Shown here: in pieces, positions 18,328 through 26,840 of the stretch
Numbering within the stretch: the stretch's first letter is position 1
Layout: every line of letters begins with the position of its first letter
Source of the DNA: Prochlorococcus sp. AG-402-K14
GTDB taxonomy: Bacteria; Cyanobacteriota; Cyanobacteriia; PCC-6307; Cyanobiaceae
NCBI GenBank assembly: GCA_003216815.1
Contig: QCIG01000003.1
Span: 39,016 to 103,015, forward strand
Length of the DNA: 64,000 nt
Direction: 5' to 3'
Notes under the pieces: generated by a model
What the model was told of the DNA's origin: nothing
The model's database searches: none
Seen by the model: the letters and a program-made list of their open reading frames with translations, nothing else
Made by a program: the position numbers and the translations under genes

Positions 18328-19104
18328 TTACTGTAAGTCAAAAAGAATATTATTTATATAACTTTCAGTCCATTCTGTCCCAAAGAAGCCTCGTAACATT
18401 CCTCTTGCAGGATCTTTTTCGGCGCGATATCGCATATATTTTTTCTGACCATTTAAAACCTTTGAAGATCTTTCTAGTGACATCCTTTTTGCATTAGCAA
18501 TTAAATCCAAGAAAAAATTCATATAATCATCAAAAGCTGGTTTAATTACCTGACTGATTAATTGATCACCTTCTGCTCCTAGTGGAATTCTAGACCATAG
18601 AAAACCTGGAGAAAAATATTGTCTAGCCTCCAAAGGGATATCTCCTCCTGAAGGAAGTTTAGATTGCCAATTAGCGTGTATAGATTTTAACTTTCCTAAA
18701 AAGTATTGAGTGTGCACTATATCATCTTTTAATGCAGGTTGAAGATCTAAAGCAATAAGATGTCCATTTGGAAGTGTTACAAAATCAGCTCCAAAAAAAG
18801 GTAAGTCATAATTATTGAAAGGTGAGATTACCAAATTCATGACAGAAGTGATTTCACCAGCTTGTAGACAAGCACATCTAGCCTGACGTATTTTTTCCGT
18901 CTTTAGAGCCCATGTTTCCAAAATAACTTTTTTAGGATTAGAACTGGAACCTAAGAATGATTCTCTGAAAAGAAAATCATTCTTTATCGGATAAGGACTG
19001 GGTTCAAAAATAGAAAACTTCTTAATAGTTTCATCTAAGAAATAAGACCAACGCCAATTACTTATTGAAATAGGCTCAAGACTATTATTTCGGTTACTTT
19101 GCAT
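18328..19104 (-). CDS. pebB: Phycoerythrobilin:ferredoxin oxidoreductase
   Basis: Second reductase of phycoerythrobilin synthesis: ferredoxin-dependent two-electron reduction of 15,16-dihydrobiliverdin to phycoerythrobilin. The 258-residue protein is of the PcyA/HY2 family: FGADFVTLPNGHLIALDLQP in the core and AEKDPARGMLRGFFGTEW near the C-terminus. PebB rather than PebA is assigned from gene order (ho1-pebA-pebB) and from the ARCACLQAGEITSVMNLV segment. It starts with ATG 19104, 27 bases after pebA. Confidence 0.9.
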   Translation of the reverse strand: MQSNRNNSLEPISISNWRWSYFLDETIKKFSIFEPSPYPIKNDFLFRESFLGSSSNPKKVILETWALKTEKIRQARCACLQAGEITSVMNLVISPFNNYDLPFFGADFVTLPNGHLIALDLQPALKDDIVHTQYFLGKLKSIHANWQSKLPSGGDIPLEARQYFSPGFLWSRIPLGAEGDQLISQVIKPAFDDYMNFFLDLIANAKRMSLERSSKVLNGQKKYMRYRAEKDPARGMLRGFFGTEWTESYINNILFDLQ

Positions 19105-19131
19105 TTTTAAACTAAAATGAAGAATTAATAT

Positions 19132-19833
19132 TTATAGGCTTAAAGGAAACAAAAACTCATTCATATATTTCTCTGACCATTCTTTGCCAAAAAAGCCAGA
19201 AAATAAACCATGAGCAGGATCTTTTTCAGCGCTATATTTATTATAATCTATATGCAATAAGCTGACCTCTTGAGATTTAATATAATTTTCATTAACTTTA
19301 GATAAATCAAGATTTAACCAATAACATTTAAGAAAAGAGCTAAAAACTTTTGGTAAAATATTTTCAGCTTCAAAATTACCACCTTTGCAAAATAGAGCCC
19401 ATGGAGAGAAGTACTTACTTGGATCATATATATTACTTTTCAGATCAGAATTAAACTCATTAAAACATTGTTTTAGGCTTTTCAAGCCATCAAAGTATCT
19501 ATCAAAATATTCTTTATCTTGAACAAGAGGCTGAAAATCAAGAATAGCAACTAGCTTTTCTTTTTTCTCAAACCACAAAAGATCAATACCCATAATTGGC
19601 ATATCATTTTGATCATGGGGATAAGCAACTGAATTTAATACTTGAAGACGATCTCCTGCATCCAATCTGGTCACTCTCCATCTTCGAAATCCAGGCACAT
19701 CCCATAACCAACTATTCAGTCTATTATTACCTTTTGTAGAAACGCGTTCACAAAACTCATCAGGAACAATCAACTTCTTACCACCATGTTCAAGAATATT
19801 TTTAGTTAATTCACCTAAAAGATCGTCAAACAT
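19132..19833 (-). CDS. pebA: 15,16-dihydrobiliverdin:ferredoxin oxidoreductase
   Basis: Reduces the 15,16 double bond of biliverdin IXa with ferredoxin, the first reductive step to phycoerythrobilin. The 233-residue protein shares the bilin-reductase fold with the adjacent pebB product: SVAYPHDQNDMPIMGIDLLW, a central LVAILDFQPLVQDKEYF, and the C-terminal AEKDPAHGLFSGFFGKEW. It starts with ATG 19833, preceded by AAGGAG ten bases upstream inside a small hairpin. It lies between ho1 and pebB on one strand, so the three probably act as a pathway unit. Confidence 0.9.
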   Translation of the reverse strand: MFDDLLGELTKNILEHGGKKLIVPDEFCERVSTKGNNRLNSWLWDVPGFRRWRVTRLDAGDRLQVLNSVAYPHDQNDMPIMGIDLLWFEKKEKLVAILDFQPLVQDKEYFDRYFDGLKSLKQCFNEFNSDLKSNIYDPSKYFSPWALFCKGGNFEAENILPKVFSSFLKCYWLNLDLSKVNENYIKSQEVSLLHIDYNKYSAEKDPAHGLFSGFFGKEWSEKYMNEFLFPLSL

Positions 19834-19843
19834 TTACAGTCAT

Positions 19844-19856
19844 CTCCTTAGAGGAG
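19844..19856 (-). promoter_or_regulatory. Hairpin sequestering the pebA ribosome binding site
   Basis: On the minus strand the pebA leader reads CTCCT-CTA-AGGAG, then ten bases to the ATG. The 5-base arms pair perfectly and bury the Shine-Dalgarno AGGAG. This could damp pebA translation or respond to a factor. It is short, so its stability is uncertain. Confidence 0.35.
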
Positions 19857-19992
19857 TTGATAATTTTCTCTCCGTTAAAGTAATTGAATCAGTTAAAACC
19901 AATAAATACAAATCTTTTATACTAGTCTAATAGACATTCTAATAGATACTGAATATAAATGAAGCAATAGTCTTGAGAAAATATTAATTTCA

Positions 19993-20700
19993 TTACTCAG
20001 TACTACCTTTTCGTTTTTTATTGACAAAAAGTCTAAATAAAACTTTTCCTATAGCAGCAATTAAATTTCCTTCCAATTCATTAAAAATATCCATATTGTA
20101 TTTAAAAGATCTATTAGCTTCTTCAATAATTGAATCTGCTATCTTTTGATCAATCGGAAGATTATCTAAGGTATTTCGATACTTGATTTTAAATTCTTTT
20201 TCATCTCTAATTTCCTCAAAAATATAAAAGCTAAGTCCCTCATCACCAGTAAGATTCATGGCTTTTTTAGTGATAGTTTTCAAAAGCTGTCCCCCAGACA
20301 AGTCACCTATATATCTGCTGTAATGATGCCCAATTAACAGTGCAGGATTATCTTTAGCAATTTCTCTAATTCTTGCTTCATATTCAACAGCTGGCTTAGA
20401 GGGTTTTACCAATTCAGACCACTTACTACCAAAGTAGAACAAAAGATCTTGTTCCAATTTTTCCTTACGAAAAAGCTCTTTAAAACCAATTGGAGAAATT
20501 ATCGGATGAGAATTTTCACAAAGTTTTTCTATCTCTTCTTCCATCGCAGAGTAAACAAGATATAAATCAGCTAATAAATTTCTGTATGAGGACTTATCAA
20601 CTACTCCCTTGAGAAAACAACTTATAAAACCTGTATTTTCAGCCATCGTATGAGACTTTTTAGTCCCTTCACGAAGTTGCCTAGCCAAGGCTACTGCCAT
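19993..20700 (-). CDS. ho1: Heme oxygenase (biliverdin-producing)
   Basis: Cleaves heme to biliverdin IXa, CO and iron using reduced ferredoxin. The 235-residue soluble enzyme has REGTKKSHTMAENTGFI with the proximal heme ligand His17, and the distal-helix motif HHYSRYIGDLSGGQ. The C-terminal tail is basic (NKKRKGS). It starts with ATG 20700, divergent from icd with only 79 bases between the start codons. About 160 bases separate it from pebA, so pebA may have an additional promoter. The enzyme feeds PebA and PebB. Confidence 0.96.
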   Translation of the reverse strand: MAVALARQLREGTKKSHTMAENTGFISCFLKGVVDKSSYRNLLADLYLVYSAMEEEIEKLCENSHPIISPIGFKELFRKEKLEQDLLFYFGSKWSELVKPSKPAVEYEARIREIAKDNPALLIGHHYSRYIGDLSGGQLLKTITKKAMNLTGDEGLSFYIFEEIRDEKEFKIKYRNTLDNLPIDQKIADSIIEEANRSFKYNMDIFNELEGNLIAAIGKVLFRLFVNKKRKGSTE

Positions 20701-20779
20701 GAGTTCAAAATCATTTAATCAAAACTTACCACTTAGACATAAGCTCAACATTAGATCTATTAATCGCAGAATAAAAATT

Positions 20780-22204
20780 ATGGAAAATTTTGAAAAGCTC
20801 ATTGCTCCAACAGAAGGCCAAAGAATTACTTTTATTGATGGAAACCCAGTAGTCCCAGACCATCCAATTATTCCATTTATCAGAGGAGATGGAACAGGGA
20901 TAGATATTTGGCCGGCTACACAATTAGTAATCGATAAAGCTATTGATAAAGCTTATGGAAGCAATAGATCCATAGAATGGTTCAAAATCTATGCAGGCGA
21001 TGAAGCTTGCGATTTATATGGAACTTATCAATACTTACCAAACGACACTCTTGAGGCGATACGCACTTACGGTATAGCAATCAAAGGACCTTTAACAACG
21101 CCTGTAGGCGGAGGGATTAGATCATTAAACGTATCTCTAAGACAGATTTTTGATTTATATTCATGCGTTAGACCTTGCAAATTTTACGAAGGGACTCCAA
21201 GCCCTCATAAAAAGCCGCAAGATTTAGATGTAATTGTTTATCGAGAAAATACTGAAGATATTTATATGGGCATTGAATGGGAATCTGATGATCCAGAATG
21301 CATCAAATTGATTGATCAACTCAATAATAAAATAATTCCAGCCAGCCAAAAACTAAAAAACAGGAAAATTCCTAATGGAGCAGGAATTGGAATTAAACCC
21401 GTTAGCAAAAATGGTAGTCAAAGGCATATCAGGCGAGCGATTAAACATGCACTCAAACTTGAGGGGAGCAAAAGACATGTGACCTTAGTTCATAAGGGAA
21501 ATATCATGAAATTTACCGAAGGAGCTTTCAGAGATTGGGGATACGAACTAGCAACCACAGAATTTAGGAATGAATGCGTAACCGAGAGAGAAAGTTGGAT
21601 TTTAGATAACTTAGAAAAAAATCCTCGTATCTCCTACGAGGAGAATGCTGAATTAATTGATCCAGGTTATTCATCTTTAACAGAAGAGAAAAAGAAAGCT
21701 ATTTGTGATGAAGTTTGCTCAGTTCTGACAAGCATTGGAAATAGTCATGGCAATGGAAAATGGAAGGACATGGTGATGGTTGATGACCGAATAGCAGATA
21801 GTATTTTTCAACAAATTCAAACTCGTCCTCAAGAGTATTCCATACTTGCAACTCTCAATCTCAATGGTGATTACATATCAGATGCGGCCGCAGCAATTGT
21901 TGGTGGACTAGGAATGGCGCCAGGAGCGAACATTGGAGATAGGGCGGCTATTTTCGAAGCTACCCATGGAACAGCTCCAAAACATGCAGGCTTGGACAGA
22001 ATCAATCCCGGTTCAGTAATACTTAGTGGTGTAATGATGCTGGAATATTTAGGTTGGAATGAGGCAGCAAAATTAATTACAAATGGATTAAGCAAATCTA
22101 TTTCAGATAAACAAGTTACTTACGATCTGGCACGATTAATGGAACCACGCGTAGAGCCTCTTAGTTGTAGTGATTTTGCAAAATCAATTATTGAAAGATT
22201 TTAA
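20780..22204 (+). CDS. icd: NADP-dependent isocitrate dehydrogenase
   Basis: Oxidative decarboxylation of isocitrate to 2-oxoglutarate, the carbon skeleton for ammonium assimilation. The frame is open from 20699, but residue 28 (ATG 20780, MENFEKLIAPTEGQRITFID) is the family-like start, giving 474 residues. Substrate-loop GGGIRSLNVSLRQ, YRENTEDIYMGIEW and HGTAPKHAGLDRINPGSVIL are present. The Lys-His replaces the Lys-Tyr of the E. coli NADP site, as I recall for other cyanobacteria. I see no GTA-N8-TAC NtcA box in the 79-base region shared with ho1. Confidence 0.95.
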   Translation: MENFEKLIAPTEGQRITFIDGNPVVPDHPIIPFIRGDGTGIDIWPATQLVIDKAIDKAYGSNRSIEWFKIYAGDEACDLYGTYQYLPNDTLEAIRTYGIAIKGPLTTPVGGGIRSLNVSLRQIFDLYSCVRPCKFYEGTPSPHKKPQDLDVIVYRENTEDIYMGIEWESDDPECIKLIDQLNNKIIPASQKLKNRKIPNGAGIGIKPVSKNGSQRHIRRAIKHALKLEGSKRHVTLVHKGNIMKFTEGAFRDWGYELATTEFRNECVTERESWILDNLEKNPRISYEENAELIDPGYSSLTEEKKKAICDEVCSVLTSIGNSHGNGKWKDMVMVDDRIADSIFQQIQTRPQEYSILATLNLNGDYISDAAAAIVGGLGMAPGANIGDRAAIFEATHGTAPKHAGLDRINPGSVILSGVMMLEYLGWNEAAKLITNGLSKSISDKQVTYDLARLMEPRVEPLSCSDFAKSIIERF

Positions 22205-22232
22205 TTAAATATTGTTTAGAGTCAGTCAAAAA

Positions 22233-23585
22233 TTAAGAATTTGACTCCATCAATCTAAATGATTCTAGGAGTGTTTTCTCATTACCTAGATTACCTGGAA
22301 AAGTAACTACTGGTATATCATATTGATCAGAATTACTTATTACTATTGATAATCCTGGTAATATTTGACCTTTTAAATCTACTTGATTAAAATTCAACCC
22401 CTTTTGAAGCAATAGTTGTGTGGTAATACCTCCTTTACTAATAATATAACCAAACTTATTATTTATTTTTCCAACTAGAATTGCCATAAACTCTGCAAGT
22501 TCTAGTCCAAAGCTCATTCTTTTAGAGTAGGAAGAAAATTGCATTTCTTCTCGAGTAGTATATAAAACAGGTACTTTTTTTATATCCAAAATATCATCTA
22601 TTCTTGATAATAAATCTTGCTCCAGTTCTAAGATTTGCTCTTGACAAGATTCTAAAGCAAAAATATCAGCTAACTTAATGACTGGTATTTCCAAACCTTC
22701 ACAGGAATTATCTTTCAATAAAACCTCTAATTGATCTGTCGCTAATTTCACATGAGAGCCAACCACTATCAAACCTGGCTTATATTCAAAATTATTATTT
22801 CTCGATTTTAAAGATAGTAAATCTGAAGTATCTTTAGGGTTAGGTGGTAATTCAGATAAAGAGTTGATAAAACTTGCTGCTGTTCTAAAAAGAAATCTTT
22901 TTTCTTTAGAAACGACTTTAATCGCCCTAGCTAGGGTTTCTAAGTGATGAGGTGATTTAGCATCCACAACTACTGACATATTATTTTCTAATTTAGACAA
23001 AAAGCTTAAAAGAGATTTAAAACCATCTTCATTATTAAAAGCCATTTCTAATTGTTTAATTTCAACGTGCAAAATATTTTCCGCCTTTATCTTTCCAAAA
23101 CTTTTCTCTTCAATCCACTGAGCTAAATCGCTAGTAGAAAATCCAAAAATATTATCACGACCAAAATCAGTCTTATGAACTGGTATTCCATTTAAATAAT
23201 GAATACCATTTTCAGTTGTTCTTCCACCTTCCAAAAAAGCTGGAATGTGAAACGTTGCATGAAATGGTCCTAATTCTTCCGCAAGAATTGCAGGTTCCAA
23301 AACACCGTGACCACGTAATGTTGAATCACCTCTACTAATATAAAAATAATCGTCTTTGGAATATCCTTGTCTTAAAAAAAACTTCTTAATAGATGAGCAT
23401 ATTTCTCTGGTTTTCTTGATAGCCAAAGCAGAAGACAAAGATCTTGTGTTCGCAAGTATAAATATTAAAGGCGAAGATTTTGTAAATGCTTTCTCTAGAT
23501 TTTGTTCATCCCAATTTAATAATAATGGACATCCATAAACAGTTTGCGATCCAGTTGGATCATCATCAAAAATAATTATTTTCAT
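22233..23585 (-). CDS. Four-carbon acid sugar kinase family protein (DUF1537)
   Basis: A 450-residue kinase-like protein. The N-terminal domain starts MKIIIFDDDPTGSQTVYGCP, the DDDPTG-type variant of the DUF1537 signature, with FYISRGDSTLRGHGVLEPAI further on. The C-terminal nucleotide-binding domain has YIISKGGITTQLLLQKGL and TFPGNLGNEKTLLES. Characterised relatives phosphorylate tetronate-type sugar acids (threonate, erythronate, 3-oxo-tetronates); the substrate here is unknown. It starts with ATG, 30 bases downstream of the hydroxy-acid oxidase, so the two are probably an operon. Confidence 0.82.
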   Translation of the reverse strand: MKIIIFDDDPTGSQTVYGCPLLLNWDEQNLEKAFTKSSPLIFILANTRSLSSALAIKKTREICSSIKKFFLRQGYSKDDYFYISRGDSTLRGHGVLEPAILAEELGPFHATFHIPAFLEGGRTTENGIHYLNGIPVHKTDFGRDNIFGFSTSDLAQWIEEKSFGKIKAENILHVEIKQLEMAFNNEDGFKSLLSFLSKLENNMSVVVDAKSPHHLETLARAIKVVSKEKRFLFRTAASFINSLSELPPNPKDTSDLLSLKSRNNNFEYKPGLIVVGSHVKLATDQLEVLLKDNSCEGLEIPVIKLADIFALESCQEQILELEQDLLSRIDDILDIKKVPVLYTTREEMQFSSYSKRMSFGLELAEFMAILVGKINNKFGYIISKGGITTQLLLQKGLNFNQVDLKGQILPGLSIVISNSDQYDIPVVTFPGNLGNEKTLLESFRLMESNS

Positions 23586-23615
23586 AAAAAATTAATCTAT
23601 TATTTAATCAACGAT

Positions 23616-24800
23616 TTATTCGAATCTTTCCCAACTTTCAGGAACTTGAATATAAGATTTATTTAAATCGTCAACAGACCCACAACCTAATAATTTCATG
23701 GTTCTCACTATATCTGTTTGAAGAATTTCTATAGCTCTGGCAACGCCTTTCCCTCCTGCAGCAGCAAGTCCATAAGCATAGGCTCTACCTATCAAAACTC
23801 CTTTTGCTCCAAGACATAATGCTTTAACTACATCACTACCTCTACGAATACCTCCATCTAGCAACACATCTATTTTTCCATCAACTGCAGCTAAAATTTC
23901 GGGCAAAACACGGATTGTGGGAGCAACGCTATCAAGTTGCCTCGCTCCATGATTAGAAATAACGATCGCATCAGCACCTAGCTCTACCGCTTTTTTTGCG
24001 TCATCACCAATGTGTATACCCTTAACAATAATTTTTCCACCCCACGCTTCGCGTATCCATTGAAGATCATCCCAAGTAACAACTGATTGTTCTAAAGCAG
24101 GACCAATTGCCGTGTATCTCATAGGGCCATCATCAAGTTGAACATTTGGAAAACTCATTAAGCCTCCATCACTCAACCATTGAGTCATCCAGCATGGTTT
24201 AACTAATATTTGAGGAATAAAAGGAAGCATCTCAAAAGGATTCATCGATAAAAGCTGTTGAGTTCCTGATCGCATATCTCTTTCCCTTAAACCAGATACG
24301 GGCGTATCAATAGTTACAACTATTGCTGAGAATCCAGCTTCTTTAGCTCTAGCAATTGTTTTCAACGCGACTTGTTTACCACCTAGTAAATACAACTGAT
24401 ACCAAGCGGGCCCGTTGGTAGCCGCTTTAACATCTTCTAATAAACAACCTGAAAGAGTCGACAAAGTATATCCAGTGCCAGCTTTTCCTGCCTCTCTAGC
24501 CGCAACTACTTCTCCTTGGGGATAGAACATTCTGCTACTCCCTACTGGACCCAACAAGAAAGGAAGTTGAAATTTCTGATCTAAAACAGATATTCCAAGA
24601 TCACAAGATGGAACAGAAACTGCACATCTAGGTCTAAATAAAATTTCATTAAATGCGTTGCAATTTTGTGAAAGTGTTTGCTCTCTATCTGCACCACTAT
24701 CTATATAGTTAAAAACCATTGCCGGTAGACGATTTTTAGCTCTAGACCTGAGGTCCTCAATATTAAGTACGCCTGGAGAGGAAACATCTGCTCCTAACAT
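23616..24800 (-). CDS. FMN-dependent alpha-hydroxy acid oxidase/dehydrogenase (LldD-like)
   Basis: Oxidises an (S)-2-hydroxy acid such as lactate or glycolate to the 2-oxo acid with FMN. The 394-residue TIM barrel has GPAWYQLYLLGGKQ, the catalytic SNHGARQLDSVAPTIRVLPE and the FMN phosphate loop LLDGGIRRGSDVVKALCLG followed by VLIGRAYAYGLAAAGG. The long loop around residues 185-225 is more like bacterial L-lactate dehydrogenase than plant glycolate oxidase. Cyanobacterial relatives have been reported as lactate-preferring. It starts with ATG 24800, right after an inverted repeat, with no Shine-Dalgarno. Confidence 0.9.
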   Translation of the reverse strand: MLGADVSSPGVLNIEDLRSRAKNRLPAMVFNYIDSGADREQTLSQNCNAFNEILFRPRCAVSVPSCDLGISVLDQKFQLPFLLGPVGSSRMFYPQGEVVAAREAGKAGTGYTLSTLSGCLLEDVKAATNGPAWYQLYLLGGKQVALKTIARAKEAGFSAIVVTIDTPVSGLRERDMRSGTQQLLSMNPFEMLPFIPQILVKPCWMTQWLSDGGLMSFPNVQLDDGPMRYTAIGPALEQSVVTWDDLQWIREAWGGKIIVKGIHIGDDAKKAVELGADAIVISNHGARQLDSVAPTIRVLPEILAAVDGKIDVLLDGGIRRGSDVVKALCLGAKGVLIGRAYAYGLAAAGGKGVARAIEILQTDIVRTMKLLGCGSVDDLNKSYIQVPESWERFE

Positions 24801-24801
24801 T

Positions 24802-24829
24802 ATTCATCATAAATTCATGAATGATGAAT
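24802..24829 (-). promoter_or_regulatory. Inverted repeat at the translation start of the hydroxy-acid oxidase gene
   Basis: Arms ATTCATCAT (24802-24810) and ATGATGAAT (24821-24829) pair perfectly over nine bases around a ten-base loop, and a smaller palindrome ATTCATGAAT lies across the loop. The repeat ends one base before the ATG, where a ribosome site would be. It could be an RNA hairpin controlling translation, or a regulator site in a short leader. Confidence 0.45.
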
Positions 24830-24948
24830 CTATAATATATTGATCATAGATGCAAAAAGGAACAAACTATTGAAATATTTGTCATACAAAAAAATTATAA
24901 ATTAAAATTTAATTAGTGACAAATTATACTCCGAAAAAAATTAAATAA

Positions 24949-25806
24949 CTAAAAAGAATGATGCTGAAAAGTAGAAAATAATTCTATATATTCTTCTGGT
25001 TTAATTTCAAGTTTTCTATCTCCAGTCACCAATGAATTCCTTGGGCCAGTCCAAGGCTCCAGACAAACCATTTGCCTGGGTGGATCAGTCCATATTACAG
25101 TTGTATCCATTGGCTCATGATGAATTAATTCTATTACGTTTCTAGATAAACAATCGATAAGTCTAACCGAACCAGAAGGATAAGAAAGGAAATCCACTCC
25201 TTGATCTAAAATTCTTATTTGATCAGAGGCATTAGTTACTTTCAGATTTGTTTGATCAATACATTTTCCAGGCAGCCCATCAATCTTTGTTTTTTGTAGA
25301 TTTGAAACCTGAAAATATGGATGCAGGCCAAAACTACAGGGCATAGATTCTTGACCCTGATTATAAATCTTAACTGATATGTGAAGACTGTTTTCTTTCA
25401 AGGAAACATCCATAGTCAAGGCAAAAGAGAAAGGGAACGAAAAATATGTCTCCTTTGAATCACTGAGTTCTAATCTTATTCCTAAATTATCTTTTAATAG
25501 AGAAATTGACCAAGGTAAATCTCTTGCAAAACCATGCTGTTTCAAAAAAAACTCCTTACCGGCTACTAAATAGCCCTTAGATAAATCACCACATATTGGG
25601 AAAAGAATAGGTATCCCACCTCTGACACTTTTATTTTTATCCATAAACCTTTCTAGATCAAAATATAAAAGTTCCTTCCCTCCACTTCGCCATTCGGTAA
25701 TAAGGCCTCCTCTCTCTGGGACAACTCTTATTAGTGAATCAATTACGGTGTTCGAATATTCCCAGTGAGGATATGGGCTTGTCTTCTGTAGGAAGCTGAT
25801 TGTCAT
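24949..25806 (-). CDS. Aldose 1-epimerase / hexose-6-phosphate mutarotase-like protein
   Basis: A 285-residue beta-sandwich mutarotase. Visible active-site elements are RGGIPILFPICGD, the histidine in FLKQHGFARDLPW, the second histidine in SFGLHPYFQVS, and the glutamate in VCLEPWTGPRNSLV near the C-terminus. It interconverts anomers of a hexose or hexose phosphate; which one is not clear. The frame opens with TTG at 25809, but ATG 25806 directly follows and is preferred. Only three bases separate it from the hydrolase stop upstream, so the pair is likely cotranscribed. Confidence 0.85.
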   Translation of the reverse strand: MTISFLQKTSPYPHWEYSNTVIDSLIRVVPERGGLITEWRSGGKELLYFDLERFMDKNKSVRGGIPILFPICGDLSKGYLVAGKEFFLKQHGFARDLPWSISLLKDNLGIRLELSDSKETYFSFPFSFALTMDVSLKENSLHISVKIYNQGQESMPCSFGLHPYFQVSNLQKTKIDGLPGKCIDQTNLKVTNASDQIRILDQGVDFLSYPSGSVRLIDCLSRNVIELIHHEPMDTTVIWTDPPRQMVCLEPWTGPRNSLVTGDRKLEIKPEEYIELFSTFQHHSF

Positions 25807-25809
25807 CAA

Positions 25810-26721
25810 TTAAAGCTCATTTATCCATTCCAAAAGTGCTGAATTAACCTGATCAGGAACTTCATCATGTGGACAATGACCTGCGTCTAAAACAACCTCT
25901 TTTGTATTTTCAGGAGTATGTCTTTTGTAAGTTGCTCTTTTCCCTGGTGCATTCATCCAAGGGTCTCGATTCCCCCAGAGTAATAACAAAGGTGACTTTA
26001 ATTGAGCAAATAACTCATCAAGTGGCCTACCCTCAGGTCCCGCTGGATCAAAAACACTCTTGAAGACATTGAAAGCCCCTGAATCTAAAGAGGGTTTTCT
26101 AATAGCTTCTACAAGTTCATCATCAACGTTTGTTGTATCAATATAAACTTGCTTTAGTGTTCTTTTTATTGTCGATGGCTGCCTAAGATTTTCGAAAATT
26201 ATCCTTTGCAATAAGACATTTTTCAGAAATATGCCACCAACAGTTTTTCTTGCAGTTGCCCAAAAACCTGAAGTGTCTTTTTTATCTTCACTGAAATAGC
26301 CAGCGGCATTCAACAAAACCACACCAGCTGAATCTTCACCTAAAGCAGCGCCGCTTGCCAAAGCAGCATATCCACCCAAAGAGTTACCTACTAAAATAGT
26401 TGGCCTGCCAATTTTCTCTTGAACATAAGCAACTATTTGGTCTTTCCAAAGTGGTCCCCCATAAGCAAGACCTGCTGGTTTAGCACTTTTGCCAAAGCCA
26501 AGAAGATCTAAAGCATGAACTTCATAATGCTGACCAAGGACTGGTAAGTTATGCCTCCAATGAGTTGTGGATGCTCCAAATCCATGGATCAAAAGAATAG
26601 CGGGACCTTTGCCTCTATAATCCTTATTTTTATGAGCTTCTGGAATAATTTTTAAACAGTGAACTGAGTGCCCTAAAAACTTCCAAATAGAGAGATTTTT
26701 TTCGGCAACTGTAGAAACCAT
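25810..26721 (-). CDS. Alpha/beta hydrolase
   Basis: A 303-residue alpha/beta-hydrolase fold enzyme. The oxyanion segment is LLIHGFGASTTHWRHNLPVL, the nucleophile elbow VGNSLGGYAALASG (Ser), the acid LLLWGNRDPWMNAP (Asp), and the base DAGHCPHDEVPDQVN (His). It has no signal peptide. Substrate is unknown. Another gene in this window (57557-58456) encodes a close paralogue with the same WGxxDPW and AGHCPHDE signatures. It is directly upstream of the mutarotase gene. Confidence 0.9.
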   Translation of the reverse strand: MVSTVAEKNLSIWKFLGHSVHCLKIIPEAHKNKDYRGKGPAILLIHGFGASTTHWRHNLPVLGQHYEVHALDLLGFGKSAKPAGLAYGGPLWKDQIVAYVQEKIGRPTILVGNSLGGYAALASGAALGEDSAGVVLLNAAGYFSEDKKDTSGFWATARKTVGGIFLKNVLLQRIIFENLRQPSTIKRTLKQVYIDTTNVDDELVEAIRKPSLDSGAFNVFKSVFDPAGPEGRPLDELFAQLKSPLLLLWGNRDPWMNAPGKRATYKRHTPENTKEVVLDAGHCPHDEVPDQVNSALLEWINEL

Positions 26722-26840
26722 TTAAAAACAAAACTATATCAACCAATTTTAGTAAATCATTTCAAAAGAGAGTTAACTGATTTTATTTATTTTTTTTCGA
26801 AATTCCCTCACCTTTTTGAAAAGGGATTCTTCAAGGTTTT

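Noticed and set aside
20701..20779. NtcA-type GTA-N8-TAC site between ho1 and icd
   Set aside because: Looked for because icd is often NtcA-controlled; no such sequence is present.
22224..22246. Hairpin AGTCAAA / TTTGACT between icd and the DUF1537 kinase gene as a terminator
   Set aside because: Stem of seven with no T-run on either side; not convincing as an intrinsic terminator.
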